64,000 bases of DNA, taken from positions 27,885 through 91,884 of the forward strand of contig JBCCYT010000001.1 in the NCBI GenBank assembly GCA_039188975.1, given 5' to 3'. Shown here piece by piece: positions 33,000 through 41,428 of this stretch. This DNA comes from UBA11606 sp039188975 (GTDB taxonomy: Bacteria > Actinomycetota > Acidimicrobiia > Acidimicrobiales > Aldehydirespiratoraceae). The translations under genes were made by a program, and so were the position numbers. Position 1 is the stretch's first letter. Each line of letters opens with the position of its first letter. A model generated the notes under the pieces. It made no database searches and was not told the origin of the DNA. It saw only the letters and a list, made by a program, of their open reading frames with translations.

Positions 33000-33987
33000 T
33001 GGCTGTTACCGCCGGGAGGTCGTACCAGGCCGCAGCCAGGTGTTCGGGATGGCCGCCGTCGACCGGCTTGAGTTCCGGCCGCTCCTCGAAGCACTTCTGG
33101 GTGGCGTACGGGTTGCGAGGGGCAAACGGGTCGCCGACGGGCGGTGCCACCAGGTTCGGTGGGGCACCCGGGATCGGAATGAGGCGCTCCGTGCCACCGT
33201 CAGAGCGGGGCAGGGAGTTGAGCAGGCCCAGCGTGTAGGCGTTGCGCGTGTCCTTGAAGACGTTGTGGGTCGGGCCGCGCTCCATGATCATGCCGCCGTA
33301 CATGACCTGGATGGTGTCAGCAATGCCGGCGACCACCCCGAGGTCGTGGGTGATCCAGATCAGCGACATGCCGAGTTCGTCACGCAGCTTCGTCATCAGG
33401 TCGACGATCTGGGCCTGGATCGTCACGTCGAGGGCGGTCGTGGGTTCGTCGGCGATGAGCAACTTGGGGTCGCATGACAACGCCATGGCGATCATCGCTC
33501 GCTGGCGCATGCCACCGGAGAATTGGTGGGGGTAATCGTCGACTCGTCGGCGGGCGTCGACGATGCCGACCAAATCGAGCAGCTCGATGGTGCGCTCCTG
33601 GGCTTGGCGCTTGTTGAGCCCCATGTGGAGTTGGATCATCTCGCGAATCTGTTTGCCGACGCTGAGCACCGGGTTGAGCGCCGTCATCGGGTCCTGGAAG
33701 ACCATGGCGACCTTGCCGCCCCGGACCCGGCGGAGCTCTTCAGGTGTCATGGCGAGGAGGTCCTCGCCGTCGAAGATGACTTCGCCGCTCTCGATCCGGC
33801 CGGGAGGCATCGGGATCAGGCCCAGCATGGAGAGCACGTGCACGCTCTTGCCTGAGCCGCTTTCGCCGACGATGCCGAGCGTTTCACGCTCTGCGAGGTC
33901 GTAGGTGACTCCGTTGACGGCGTGAACGACACCGTCTTGTGTGTCGAAACGAACCACGAGATCTTTGACCTGCAGGATGGGCGCCAC
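32992..33987 (-). CDS. oppD: oligopeptide/dipeptide ABC transporter ATPase (OppD type)
   Basis: 331-residue partner ATPase. Walker A GESGSGKS (41-48), MVFQDPMTALNPV, signature FSGGMRQRAMIAMAL, Walker B LLIADEPTTALD, THDLGV, then the C-terminal domain NAYTLGLLNSLP and the cysteine-bearing FAPRNPYATQKCFEERPEL, which may bind an iron-sulfur cluster as in some OppD and DppD proteins (only one Cys is visible here). GTG start with a strong ribosome binding site, AAAGGAG, 7 bases upstream. First gene of a two-gene unit without permease or binding-protein genes beside it. Confidence 0.9.
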   Translation of the reverse strand: MAPILQVKDLVVRFDTQDGVVHAVNGVTYDLAERETLGIVGESGSGKSVHVLSMLGLIPMPPGRIESGEVIFDGEDLLAMTPEELRRVRGGKVAMVFQDPMTALNPVLSVGKQIREMIQLHMGLNKRQAQERTIELLDLVGIVDARRRVDDYPHQFSGGMRQRAMIAMALSCDPKLLIADEPTTALDVTIQAQIVDLMTKLRDELGMSLIWITHDLGVVAGIADTIQVMYGGMIMERGPTHNVFKDTRNAYTLGLLNSLPRSDGGTERLIPIPGAPPNLVAPPVGDPFAPRNPYATQKCFEERPELKPVDGGHPEHLAAAWYDLPAVTANV

Positions 33988-34096
33988 GCGGCGGCTCCTT
34001 TGCTCGACGAGGGCTGGGACGGATCTCAGCGCTGAAGGTCGGGATGGTAGCGCACCGGTTGGGGGTGGGAAACCACCGGGTCAGGTCGTCGAGAGG

Positions 34097-34126
34097 TACG
34101 ATCGCCGCACTGCGGGCGCAGGAAGG
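34097..34126 (+). promoter_or_regulatory. promoter and ribosome binding site of the MBOAT gene
   Basis: A -10-type TACGAT (34097-34102) is followed 18 bases later by GGAAGG (34121-34126), 6 bases before the GTG at 34133. Unlike its neighbours, this gene would have a short leader. Confidence 0.45.
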
Positions 34127-34132
34127 CCAGGG

Positions 34133-35656
34133 GTGCTGTTTCCCACGTTCACGTTTGCGGTGTTCTTCGCCGTGGTGTTGCCGGCGAGCTGGATGTTGCG
34201 CCGGCGGCCGGTCGCGTGGAAGACCCTCGTGCTGGCGGCGTCCTACGTCTTCTACGGCTATTGGGACTGGCGTTTTCTGGGACTGCTGGCGGCGATGACG
34301 CTCGTGAACGAGGTGGCCGCGGTCGGCGTGTTCCGAGCGGTCGACCCTGCGGCAAAGCGTCGGCTGGTGACGGCGGCGGTCGTGTTCGACATCGGTGTTC
34401 TTGCCTTGTTCAAGTACTACGGGTTCTTCGTGTCGAGCCTCGAGGACGCCTTTGGGTGGGAGGGACCGGCGCTCGAGATCGTCTTGCCGGTCGGCATCTC
34501 GTTCTTCACCTTCCAAGCGATCAGTTATGTCGTCGATGTCCATCGGGGTGAGGTGACGCCGGCACCTCTGCTCGACTTCGCCGTCTACCTGTCGTTCTTT
34601 ACCCAGCTGGTGGCCGGTCCAATCGTGCGAGCGACCGAGTTCTTGCCCGAGCTTCGGGCGGGGCGAGACCCGGACCGGGTCGAGATGGGTCGGGCGGTGT
34701 TGCTGATCGGTCGAGGGTTGTTCAAGAAGGTCGTGGTCGCCGATTTCCTCGGCCGGGCGATCGTGAACGATGCGTTTGGAACGCCGGGTGAACAGAGCGC
34801 AATCGACGTCTTGTTCGGGATCTACGGCTATGCGATCCAGATCTACGCTGATTTCTCTGGCTACACCGACATGGCGATCGGCCTCGCACTGTTGCTCGGC
34901 TTTCGGTTCCCGCAGAACTTCGACCGTCCCTATGCGGCCGTGTCGGTGCAGGATTTCTGGCGGAGGTGGCACATGACGCTGTCCCGCTGGCTGCGCGATT
35001 ACCTCTATGTGCCGCTCGGTGGCAACCGCGGCGGCCGGGTGGCGACCTACCGAAACCTGTTGATCACCATGGGACTCGGCGGCTTGTGGCACGGCGCGGC
35101 ATGGACGTTCGTCGTCTGGGGCCTGTACCAGGGTCTCGGGCTGGCGGTAGAACGAGCGATCGGCGAAGCCCGAGGCGAACCCGACGTCGAGTTCGATGCG
35201 GCAGATGTTCGAGTGCGCGAGATCGCTCGGCTCCACAGCGGCGCCGAGGTGGACGCGTGGCGAGAGGACCCCACGTCGCCGGTTCCATTCTCCCTACTCG
35301 CGGTACGCCGCCTCTGGTTGGGCCGAATCATCACCTTCCATGTCGTCTGCGTCGGCTGGGTGGTCTTCTACGCCGGGACGGTGCCGGGCGGGGGGCTCGA
35401 CACTGCGTTCGACGTGTTCGCGGCGTTGGGGCGGGGATGGACCGATGCTCCGTCGTTGCTCAATCCGCTCGTGATCGCCGTGATCGTGGGGTCGCTGGTT
35501 GCGCAGTACGTCCCGCCGCTGCTCGCTCGCCAACTCTCCGTGATGTTCTCGACGATCCGTCCTTCCGTGGTGGCGATCGGCTTCGCTGTATGGATCATGA
35601 TCGTCGTCGCGCTCGGACCAGAGGGTGTCTCGGAGTTCATCTACTTCCAGTTCTGA
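34133..35656 (+). CDS. MBOAT-family O-acyltransferase (AlgI/DltB type)
   Basis: 507-residue polytopic membrane protein. Hydrophobic segments run from the first residues (FPTFTFAVFFAVVLPASWML) to the end. The MBOAT signature is DFWRRWHMTLSRWLRDYLYVPLGGNRGG (H280 in the first block) with the catalytic H320 in GLWHGAAWTFVVWG. Such proteins move an acyl group, usually acetyl, across the membrane on to an exported glycan or teichoic acid, together with a periplasmic SGNH or AlgX/AlgJ-type partner. The next gene, 2 bases away, encodes such a partner. The final acceptor is not shown by the sequence. GTG 34133 is preferred over frame extensions into the upstream gene. Confidence 0.9.
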   Translation: MLFPTFTFAVFFAVVLPASWMLRRRPVAWKTLVLAASYVFYGYWDWRFLGLLAAMTLVNEVAAVGVFRAVDPAAKRRLVTAAVVFDIGVLALFKYYGFFVSSLEDAFGWEGPALEIVLPVGISFFTFQAISYVVDVHRGEVTPAPLLDFAVYLSFFTQLVAGPIVRATEFLPELRAGRDPDRVEMGRAVLLIGRGLFKKVVVADFLGRAIVNDAFGTPGEQSAIDVLFGIYGYAIQIYADFSGYTDMAIGLALLLGFRFPQNFDRPYAAVSVQDFWRRWHMTLSRWLRDYLYVPLGGNRGGRVATYRNLLITMGLGGLWHGAAWTFVVWGLYQGLGLAVERAIGEARGEPDVEFDAADVRVREIARLHSGAEVDAWREDPTSPVPFSLLAVRRLWLGRIITFHVVCVGWVVFYAGTVPGGGLDTAFDVFAALGRGWTDAPSLLNPLVIAVIVGSLVAQYVPPLLARQLSVMFSTIRPSVVAIGFAVWIMIVVALGPEGVSEFIYFQF

Positions 35657-35658
35657 CC

Positions 35659-36801
35659 ATGGCCTCCCCTCCACCCGACCAGCCAGGAACCGACGAGACA
35701 CCACTGGCGTCGCTCGCGCGGGCGGTGCGCCAACGCGAACGGGGCGAAACCTGGAGCGATGAGCAGTTCCAAGCAGCTCGTGAAGAGGACCTGACCGAGC
35801 GAACCCAGCCGGTGCGAGCGATGGTGTTGGCCGTCGTGGGCTGCCTTGCGCTCGCCACACTTCTGACGTCGGGGAAGTTGGTCGAGATCGCCGAACGACA
35901 GGAGTTCGGTCCGTGCCGGGACCGCAATCTCGATGCCGCCAACGCTGTCGATCGATTTGCCAACTTCTTGTCGCTCAACCGGCCCTACGACGCCCTGCAG
36001 GACGTGCGCGACGCCAACAACGACCGAACCCAACCGGTGGTGGCCGTGCCATCGACGACCACGACGACCACCGTAGCGGCGGCGCCGTCCACCACCGCCG
36101 GGGTCACCACGACGACAACCACGACCACAACCACCACGACGACGCTGCCGCCCGCCCGCCTGGTGTCGGCTGATGAGCCATTGCGCGTCTATGTCACGGG
36201 TGACAGCCAGGCCACCTATCTCGGGCAGGCGGTCACGACCGAGGGAGGGGAGCGGCGCCTGGACGTGGTCGTCGATGACCGGATCTCGACCAGCCTGGCC
36301 CGACCCGACTATTTCGACTGGCCAACCCAATGGGCTTCGGTGATGGCCGAGCAGGATCCCGAAGTCGTCGTGGTGTTCCTCGGTGCCAATGATCACCAAG
36401 ACATGGCGACTGCCGCCGGCGAACGACTGGTGGAGGGCAGCGATGCTTGGCAAGAAGAGTGGCGCCGGCGCCTCAGCGCCGCCCTCGATGTGTTGACCAG
36501 CGACGGACGAACGGTGCTGTGGGTGACCCAGCCACCCATGCGTGATGGGGAGCTCGACGACGGCATCGACGTGATCAACGACCTGGTCGCCGACGTGACG
36601 GCCGACCGGCCACTCGTGCAGCTCGTGGACATCTGGCCGCTCTTCGGCGGCGCAGACGGCTACGCCGAGCGGTTGGCCGGACCGGACGGCGAGACGATCA
36701 CCGCACGCGTCTCCGACGGCGTGCACATCACCCGATCGGCCTCGTCGTGGGTGGCTGACTTGGTCTTTGCCTCGGTCGACGAACGGTGGACGTTCGGTTG
36801 A
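35659..36801 (+). CDS. membrane-anchored SGNH hydrolase/acyltransferase partner
   Basis: 380 residues. A cytoplasmic N-terminus (1-52) is followed by one membrane segment (about 53-70), a region with one cysteine, a Thr-rich linker (132-162, largely unbroken threonines) and an exported SGNH domain (170-380). Block I is YVTGDSQATYLG (nucleophile S183), block III is VVVFLGANDHQD, and block V is DGVHITRS. The domain resembles DUF459-type SGNH proteins. With the MBOAT gene it forms a two-component O-acylation module: the membrane protein delivers the acyl group and the SGNH domain transfers it. The poly-Thr linker is probably O-mannosylated or simply flexible; that is inference. Confidence 0.85.
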   Translation: MASPPPDQPGTDETPLASLARAVRQRERGETWSDEQFQAAREEDLTERTQPVRAMVLAVVGCLALATLLTSGKLVEIAERQEFGPCRDRNLDAANAVDRFANFLSLNRPYDALQDVRDANNDRTQPVVAVPSTTTTTTVAAAPSTTAGVTTTTTTTTTTTTTLPPARLVSADEPLRVYVTGDSQATYLGQAVTTEGGERRLDVVVDDRISTSLARPDYFDWPTQWASVMAEQDPEVVVVFLGANDHQDMATAAGERLVEGSDAWQEEWRRRLSAALDVLTSDGRTVLWVTQPPMRDGELDDGIDVINDLVADVTADRPLVQLVDIWPLFGGADGYAERLAGPDGETITARVSDGVHITRSASSWVADLVFASVDERWTFG

Positions 36802-36807
36802 GCCGAG

Positions 36808-37353
36808 TCAGTTGACCCAGGGTTCCTCGGGGTAGTTGGCAAGGAGCCGGAGCTCACCGGCTTGCCGGCCGAGCACTCCCCACCACAGCTGTGTCGGGTC
36901 GGGATCGAGCAGGTCGCTCTCGGCCGCATCGACGACGAACCAGGCTTCGTCGAACAGTTCGGCGTCGAGCTGTCCCGGAGCCCACGATGCGTAGCCGGCG
37001 AACAGGCGCACGCCCTGCAGTGCAACGAGGTCACCGGGATCCGTGTCGAGGTCGATCGTTCCGATCCCGGCGCTGATCGGGTTGAAACCGTCGGTCAGGC
37101 GGTCATCGGAGGCGACGCCGAGCGCGATCACCGATGACAGTGCCACGGGGCCGCCGCGGTAGATCATCGCTGGTGTCGAGGCGTGCTCAGCCCATCGGTC
37201 GAACATCTCCTTTGCCGGCAACTCGCTCGGTCGGGACAACACCACACCGAGCGCGCCTTCGTCGCCGTGCTCGAGCATGTAGACGACCGTGAACGCGAAG
37301 TTCGGGTCGGTGAGCACGGGGCTGGCGACGAGGTGTCGGCCGCGGGTGGACAT
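36808..37353 (-). CDS. yqgE: YqgE/AlgH family protein
   Basis: 181 residues: RGRHLVASPVLTDPNFAFTVVYMLEHGDEGALGVVLSRP at the N-terminus, then VALQGVRLFAGYASWAPGQLDAEL, the most conserved part of the UPF0301 family. Its biochemical role is not known; in Pseudomonas AlgH affects alginate regulation, and structures suggest a binding protein. Here it lies between the MBOAT/SGNH pair and thiD but is transcribed toward the SGNH gene, with 6 bases between stops. It is divergent from thiD with 32 bases between starts. Confidence 0.9.
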   Translation of the reverse strand: MSTRGRHLVASPVLTDPNFAFTVVYMLEHGDEGALGVVLSRPSELPAKEMFDRWAEHASTPAMIYRGGPVALSSVIALGVASDDRLTDGFNPISAGIGTIDLDTDPGDLVALQGVRLFAGYASWAPGQLDAELFDEAWFVVDAAESDLLDPDPTQLWWGVLGRQAGELRLLANYPEEPWVN

Positions 37354-37372
37354 GCCCCATCATCGCGTGTGT

Positions 37373-37378
37373 CACGAT
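37373..37378 (+). promoter_or_regulatory. -10 box of thiD (leaderless)
   Basis: CACGAT, one base from the common TACGAT, ends 7 bases before the GTG at 37386. Confidence 0.4.
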
Positions 37379-37385
37379 CGGTTCC

Positions 37386-38183
37386 GTGTTGCCACCGGTT
37401 GTTCTCGCCATCGCCGCCCATGACCCGCTCGGTGGGGCGGGGCTGGCGGCCGACCTGACGACGTTTGCAGCGCTGGGTGTGCATGGGACCGTTGCGGTCA
37501 CGGCGGTGACCGCGCAGCATCTCGACCGCGTCGACCGGGTTGAACCCATCGCGGCTGATCTCGTCGCCGCTCAGATCGATGCGATTGCAGACTCGTTCCC
37601 AATCGCAGCGGTGAAGACGGGCTTGCTCGGCTCGGCTGAGATCGTCGAGTTGGTCGCCGACCGCGTCGAGTCGGGTGTCCTTCCTGCCCCTGTGGTCGAC
37701 CCGGTGCTGGTCGACGGGCGAGGCAACCGCTTCGTCGGCTCTGACATCGAGCGGGCCTATCGAGCACGGTTGATTCCGTCGGCTGCAGTGCTGACCCCGA
37801 ACCTCGGTGAGGCCTCGCTTCTCGTCGGCCACGGGCTCGATGGCGCCGACGCAGTCGAATCGTGTGCGGGGGAGCTCGCCGCGCTCGGTGCCGGGCACGT
37901 CGTCGTGACGGGTGGCGCCGACCGGTCGGCCCACGCAGTCGATGTCGTCGTCGGGTCCGACGGTTCGGTCGACCGGCTGGTGAACGACTGGATCCCGACG
38001 CCACATGTCCGTGGCTCGGGCTGCACGTTTGCAGCCGCAACCACCGCCCGGTTGGCGAACGGGCAGTCCGCCGTCGACGCGATCTCCGACGCCAAGCGCT
38101 TCGTGGTCGAGCGGCTACGCCAGTCGACCTGGGACGACCTTTCGGGGGCCGGCCCGGTCGCTCATTGGCGGGCGGGGGACTGA
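37386..38183 (+). CDS. thiD: hydroxymethylpyrimidine (phosphate) kinase
   Basis: Phosphorylates HMP and HMP-P for thiamine synthesis; ribokinase fold. It is 265 residues. AAHDPLGGAGLAADLTTFAALGVHG at the N-terminus binds substrate, AVKTGLLG and VVDPVLVDGRG follow, LTPNLGEASLL marks the family, and VRGSGCTFAAATTARLA holds the anion hole and catalytic-base region. No other thiamine gene is adjacent. GTG start. Confidence 0.92.
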   Translation: MLPPVVLAIAAHDPLGGAGLAADLTTFAALGVHGTVAVTAVTAQHLDRVDRVEPIAADLVAAQIDAIADSFPIAAVKTGLLGSAEIVELVADRVESGVLPAPVVDPVLVDGRGNRFVGSDIERAYRARLIPSAAVLTPNLGEASLLVGHGLDGADAVESCAGELAALGAGHVVVTGGADRSAHAVDVVVGSDGSVDRLVNDWIPTPHVRGSGCTFAAATTARLANGQSAVDAISDAKRFVVERLRQSTWDDLSGAGPVAHWRAGD

Positions 38184-38217
38184 CGACGAAACCGAGGCAG
38201 CGTCCCCGGCGCGTGGA

Positions 38218-38544
38218 TCACGCCACGTGGTTCCATTCATCGCCGTAGTGGAACGTCAACTCGTCGCCGACTTCGATGTCGCACAACGCATACAACTCGG
38301 GCCCGTCGAACTCCACGTTGGGCGTACTGCTGTGATTGAGCCACTTGAGCACGCCGGTGCCGTCGATGCCGTGGAACTCGCCATCATCACCCTCGACCCA
38401 CAGCACGTAGGTGTCGTCTTCGTCGCTCGGCGTGCCGGTGTAGGCCCCGATGTGGGTCCCTTCGGCGATGGGTTTCTTTGCAAACGCCCCCTTGCCGTGG
38501 ATGGGTGACGTCTTTGCGGCGACGAGCTTTTCAGCTTTCGGCAT
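38218..38544 (-). CDS. small SET-domain protein
   Basis: 108 residues containing only a SET domain: KTSPIHGKGAFAKKPIAEGTHI, then YVLWVEGD, NHSSTPNVEF (cofactor and substrate-channel motif) and GDELTFHYGDEW at the end. SET proteins methylate lysines; bacterial stand-alone forms are little studied and the target is unknown. The ATG at 38544 is preceded by AGAGGAAG, a good ribosome binding site, and lies 14 bases inside the upstream gene, so the two are co-expressed. A longer frame from 38628 is out of family. Confidence 0.85.
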   Translation of the reverse strand: MPKAEKLVAAKTSPIHGKGAFAKKPIAEGTHIGAYTGTPSDEDDTYVLWVEGDDGEFHGIDGTGVLKWLNHSSTPNVEFDGPELYALCDIEVGDELTFHYGDEWNHVA

Positions 38545-38908
38545 CGGGGACTTCCTCTGGATGGTCACGCTCCGGGTGGAGCGTGTGCAGGGTTGCGAGT
38601 TCGGTTGGTTCGCTGCGACTTCGGCCATCGGTGATCAGCGACTGGCTGACAGCCCGGCCTGCGAGATCTTCCAGGTCACCACGTGCAGGGTCGCGCAGGA
38701 ACCCGTCGATCGAGACCCGATCGGGGAAACTCATGACGAGAACGGCGTCGGGTTCGGCGCCATTCGGGTCGAGCGGCGACACCCATCGTACGAGTGCACC
38801 CCGGTTGCGGGGCAGCAGTGCGGTCAAGGCGGTGATGTAGTCCTCGAAGCTGGTCTCGGCACCGGTGCTCCACAGCTGCAACGTGAGCTCGATCCGGGCC
38901 TCAGACAT
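38531..38908 (-). CDS. DUF1330-like small protein
   Basis: 125 residues. IELTLQLWSTGAETSFEDYITALTALL, VRWVSPLDPNGAEPDAVLVMSFPDRVSIDGFLRDP fit the ferredoxin-like dimer of DUF1330 and related proteins, whose function is unknown. The last 25 residues (HTLHPERDHPEEVPDAES) are acidic and extended. Start ATG at 38908; a frame extension to 39142 is Arg-rich and antisense. It is followed by the SET gene with a 14-base overlap. Confidence 0.65.
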   Translation of the reverse strand: MSEARIELTLQLWSTGAETSFEDYITALTALLPRNRGALVRWVSPLDPNGAEPDAVLVMSFPDRVSIDGFLRDPARGDLEDLAGRAVSQSLITDGRSRSEPTELATLHTLHPERDHPEEVPDAES

Positions 38909-38915
38909 CGGGCGC

Positions 38916-38921
38916 ACGCTA
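38916..38921 (-). promoter_or_regulatory. -10 box of the DUF1330-like gene (leaderless)
   Basis: Minus-strand TAGCGT ends 7 bases before the ATG at 38908. Confidence 0.55.
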
Positions 38922-38973
38922 CCGGGCCGAGATCGTGGCCTGCCGTCAATCGGCTCGTTGTTCTTCTCGGGTT

Positions 38974-40185
38974 TCAGCCGATCTCGGTGAGGATCGCTTT
39001 GAGGTACGCGCCCTCCGCGAAACCGATCGGATGGTCGTCGTCGTGCGCTCGCTCCTCGAGGAGGCGGAAGGGGCGACCGGTTCGTTCGACCGCGCCGATC
39101 ACCGTGTCGTGAAAGGCGTCGGTGTCGATACGACTCGAACACGACGCCTGCAGCAGCAAGCCGCCGGGTCGCAGCAGATCAACGGCGAGGTGCGTGAGGC
39201 GGGTGTAGGCCCGCAAGGCGCCGTGAATGGCGTTGCGGCGGCTGGCGAACGACGGCGGGTCAACCACGATCAGGTCATAGGACTCGCCGTCGGAGGCGAG
39301 CTGTTCCATGACCTGAAACGCATCGCCGACCGTCCCTCGCATCTGAGCACCGGGTGCGTTCTGGGCCACGTGGCGCTGCGCCGACGCGACCGCGAAGGGG
39401 GAGAGGTCGGTGGCATGAACGGTTCGGGCGCCTCCCGTCGCAGCGTGGACCGAGAAACCTCCGTGACAGGAGAACACGTCGAGCACGTCGCGATCGGCGG
39501 CGTGCGACCCGACGAGCGCTCGGTTGGCCCGCTGGTCGAGGAAGTACCCGGTCTTTTGACCAGCGACCGGGTCGGCGGTCATGGCGTGGCCGTTCTCGAG
39601 GAATGGGGTGGGGTCAGGCGGCGGGTCGCCGGCGATCAGCAGGCCGTCGATCACGCCCTCTGGCGCAGCCTCAGCAATGTTGCGAGCCAGGCGGAGCACG
39701 ACGTGATCGGCCCCCCAGTGGTCGAGGGCCGCGTCGAGGACCTCGTCCAGATGGGCAAACCATGCTGCGCTGTACAGCTTGACCACCAGGACTGGGCCGT
39801 AGCGATCGATCACCAAGGATGGCAGGTCGTCGTTCTCCCCGTGCACGAGCCGCAACCCGGTCACGCCGGGATCATCGAACAAGCGTCGGCGCCGCTCATC
39901 CGCAGCCGCAAACCGAGCCCGCCAGAACGCACCGTCGATCGTGGCCTGATGCGTGGTGAGCACCCGAATCTGGATGGGGGAGTCGGGGTCCCACAGCCCG
40001 ATCGCGGCGAACTTGCGGTTGTCGTCGAAGACGACGGCCAGGTCACCGGGCGCACCGCCGTGTGACACCGATGTGATCGACCCGTCGTACACCCACGGGT
40101 GCCCGCGGCGGAGATGCTTCAGTGCGTCCTTCGTGACACGGACGGCGAGATTGCGACTCGAGCGTTGGGGCAGCGGGGGCAGCAA
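38974..40185 (-). CDS. rlmI: PUA-domain rRNA methyltransferase (RlmI-like)
   Basis: 403 residues: an N-terminal PUA domain (VTKDALKHLRRGHPWVYDGSI), an EEHEE-type middle, and a C-terminal SAM methyltransferase fold (LDVFSCHGGFSVHA, HATDLSPFAV, LIVVDPPSFA with LLQASCSS for the catalytic cysteine). RlmI makes m5C1962 in 23S rRNA; the DPPSF and SCS motifs support m5C chemistry. The translation starts at TTG, rare in this window, but the -10 spacing supports it and no better start exists that keeps the PUA domain. Confidence 0.85.
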   Translation of the reverse strand: MLPPLPQRSSRNLAVRVTKDALKHLRRGHPWVYDGSITSVSHGGAPGDLAVVFDDNRKFAAIGLWDPDSPIQIRVLTTHQATIDGAFWRARFAAADERRRRLFDDPGVTGLRLVHGENDDLPSLVIDRYGPVLVVKLYSAAWFAHLDEVLDAALDHWGADHVVLRLARNIAEAAPEGVIDGLLIAGDPPPDPTPFLENGHAMTADPVAGQKTGYFLDQRANRALVGSHAADRDVLDVFSCHGGFSVHAATGGARTVHATDLSPFAVASAQRHVAQNAPGAQMRGTVGDAFQVMEQLASDGESYDLIVVDPPSFASRRNAIHGALRAYTRLTHLAVDLLRPGGLLLQASCSSRIDTDAFHDTVIGAVERTGRPFRLLEERAHDDDHPIGFAEGAYLKAILTEIG

Positions 40186-40192
40186 GCCCTCG

Positions 40193-40198
40193 ATGCTA
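40193..40198 (-). promoter_or_regulatory. -10 box of the RlmI-like gene (leaderless, TTG start)
   Basis: Minus-strand TAGCAT ends 7 bases before the TTG at 40185. Confidence 0.5.
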
Positions 40199-40240
40199 GG
40201 GCCTGTCGGATGCGACGACCTGCCGGTGTTCGCCCGCGTT

Positions 40241-41326
40241 CTAGAACTTGCCGGAGTTCGCCCACTCCTCTTCGGGAGCGATCACTTCGACATTGTCCCA
40301 GTGCTCGACGATCTTGCCGTTCTCGAGCCGGAAGATGTCGAACGCGGCATAGTCGATGTTGTTCCAGACCTGGTGGGCCAACGACACGACAAAGTTGCCC
40401 TGACCGATGATGCGGTGGACTTCCTTGTAGTAGAGCGTCTGCCCGTTGGCTCGTGCGTTGGCGTCCATCTCCTTGAGCGCGTCGAGGCCATCGGGCGCAT
40501 CGGGGTTGTGGTTGATGTAGGTGTCACTCGAGATGAACTCGTCCATCTCAGCCGTCGGTTCGAGGATGAATGCCTCGGTCAGCAGTCGTCGCACGATGTC
40601 CTTGTTGGCCTCGGTGAGGTGAAGGTCGGTGATCTCGGTCGCGCCGTCGACCTGGGTGTGGCCGCCGGGGTTGGTGCCGCCCCACTCGTGGATGACGTCC
40701 CAGTGCTCGACGATTTTGCCGTTGCCGTCGGTGTCGAACAGGTCGGTGGTGACCCAGCGGGCTTCGCCGTTGTTGAGGTTCTGCGCCGCCATGACGAACA
40801 CGAACCGTCCATCGACGAACGAGCGAACGAGGTCGATGTCGCGGACCGGGTTCCGTTCGACGAACGGTTCGAAGAATTCGACGAAGCCCTCGATGCCGTC
40901 GCGGACACCTGCGGAGTGCTGGGTGTAGCGGTCGCCGGTGAACTCGGTGACCGCGCGACGGACATCGCCGTCGCGGATGCCTTCGAGATAGAGCCGGCGG
41001 GCGTGATCGAGTCCTGGTGATGTCATCGACGCGACCTCGACCGGCGTGTCGAGGGTGAATGCGTCGAGATCGACGAGCGCGAGGAAGTCTTGGGTTGCGG
41101 GCGCGTCCATGAAGCCAGCGACCGATGCCTGTGCATCGGCGAGGCTGTCCCACCGCAGCTTGATGGTCCACATGCCGTCGTCGCCGAGGGTGGTGATGCG
41201 GGTCCCGGGATTGAAGCCTGGTTGCTGGGGGAGGTACTCGGCCTGCACCTTTGCGTTCGCGGCAGCGAACGCGTCGGCGGAGGCGCCTTCCTTGAGGCGA
41301 AGGGTGATGGTCTCGATAACTGCCAT
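40241..41326 (-). CDS. ABM-SnoaL-SnoaL fusion protein
   Basis: 361 residues in three parts: residues 1-98 resemble a ferredoxin-like monooxygenase or EthD-type domain (IETITLRLKEGASADAFAAAN, PGTRITTLGDDGMWTIKLRW), and two SnoaL/NTF2-like cone domains follow, about 103-232 and 240-361. Both contain the H-W-D pattern of the SnoaL2 group (KIVEHWDVIHEW and KIVEHWDNVEV). SnoaL-like domains bind or isomerise small polyketides and steroids, and often occur in secondary metabolism. The substrate is unknown. Divergent from an AraC regulator that probably controls it. Confidence 0.75.
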   Translation of the reverse strand: MAVIETITLRLKEGASADAFAAANAKVQAEYLPQQPGFNPGTRITTLGDDGMWTIKLRWDSLADAQASVAGFMDAPATQDFLALVDLDAFTLDTPVEVASMTSPGLDHARRLYLEGIRDGDVRRAVTEFTGDRYTQHSAGVRDGIEGFVEFFEPFVERNPVRDIDLVRSFVDGRFVFVMAAQNLNNGEARWVTTDLFDTDGNGKIVEHWDVIHEWGGTNPGGHTQVDGATEITDLHLTEANKDIVRRLLTEAFILEPTAEMDEFISSDTYINHNPDAPDGLDALKEMDANARANGQTLYYKEVHRIIGQGNFVVSLAHQVWNNIDYAAFDIFRLENGKIVEHWDNVEVIAPEEEWANSGKF

Positions 41327-41377
41327 GGTGCACGGGTTTAGCGTTCGTCGGGCCGGGCGTCGGCAGACCTCGTCGAC

Positions 41378-41413
41378 ATTCGGTTGCCATATTCGGACAC
41401 AACCAGGGTTCGG
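41378..41413. promoter_or_regulatory. TTCGG direct repeats between the AraC and fusion genes
   Basis: ATTCGG at 41378-41383 and 41391-41396, and GTTCGG at 41408-41413, spaced 13 and 17 bases, in the 102-base divergent region. AraC-family proteins bind such direct repeats, so this is a possible operator. Confidence 0.35.
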
Positions 41414-41414
41414 T

Positions 41415-41420
41415 TAGGGT
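41415..41420 (+). promoter_or_regulatory. -10 box of the AraC-type gene (leaderless)
   Basis: TAGGGT ends 8 bases before the ATG at 41429, next to the third TTCGG repeat. Confidence 0.5.
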
Positions 41421-41428
41421 TCCGTCAG

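Noticed and set aside
31326..33071. 581-codon plus-strand frame opposite alkB and oppF
   Set aside because: Antisense to three clear genes on the minus strand; no motifs.
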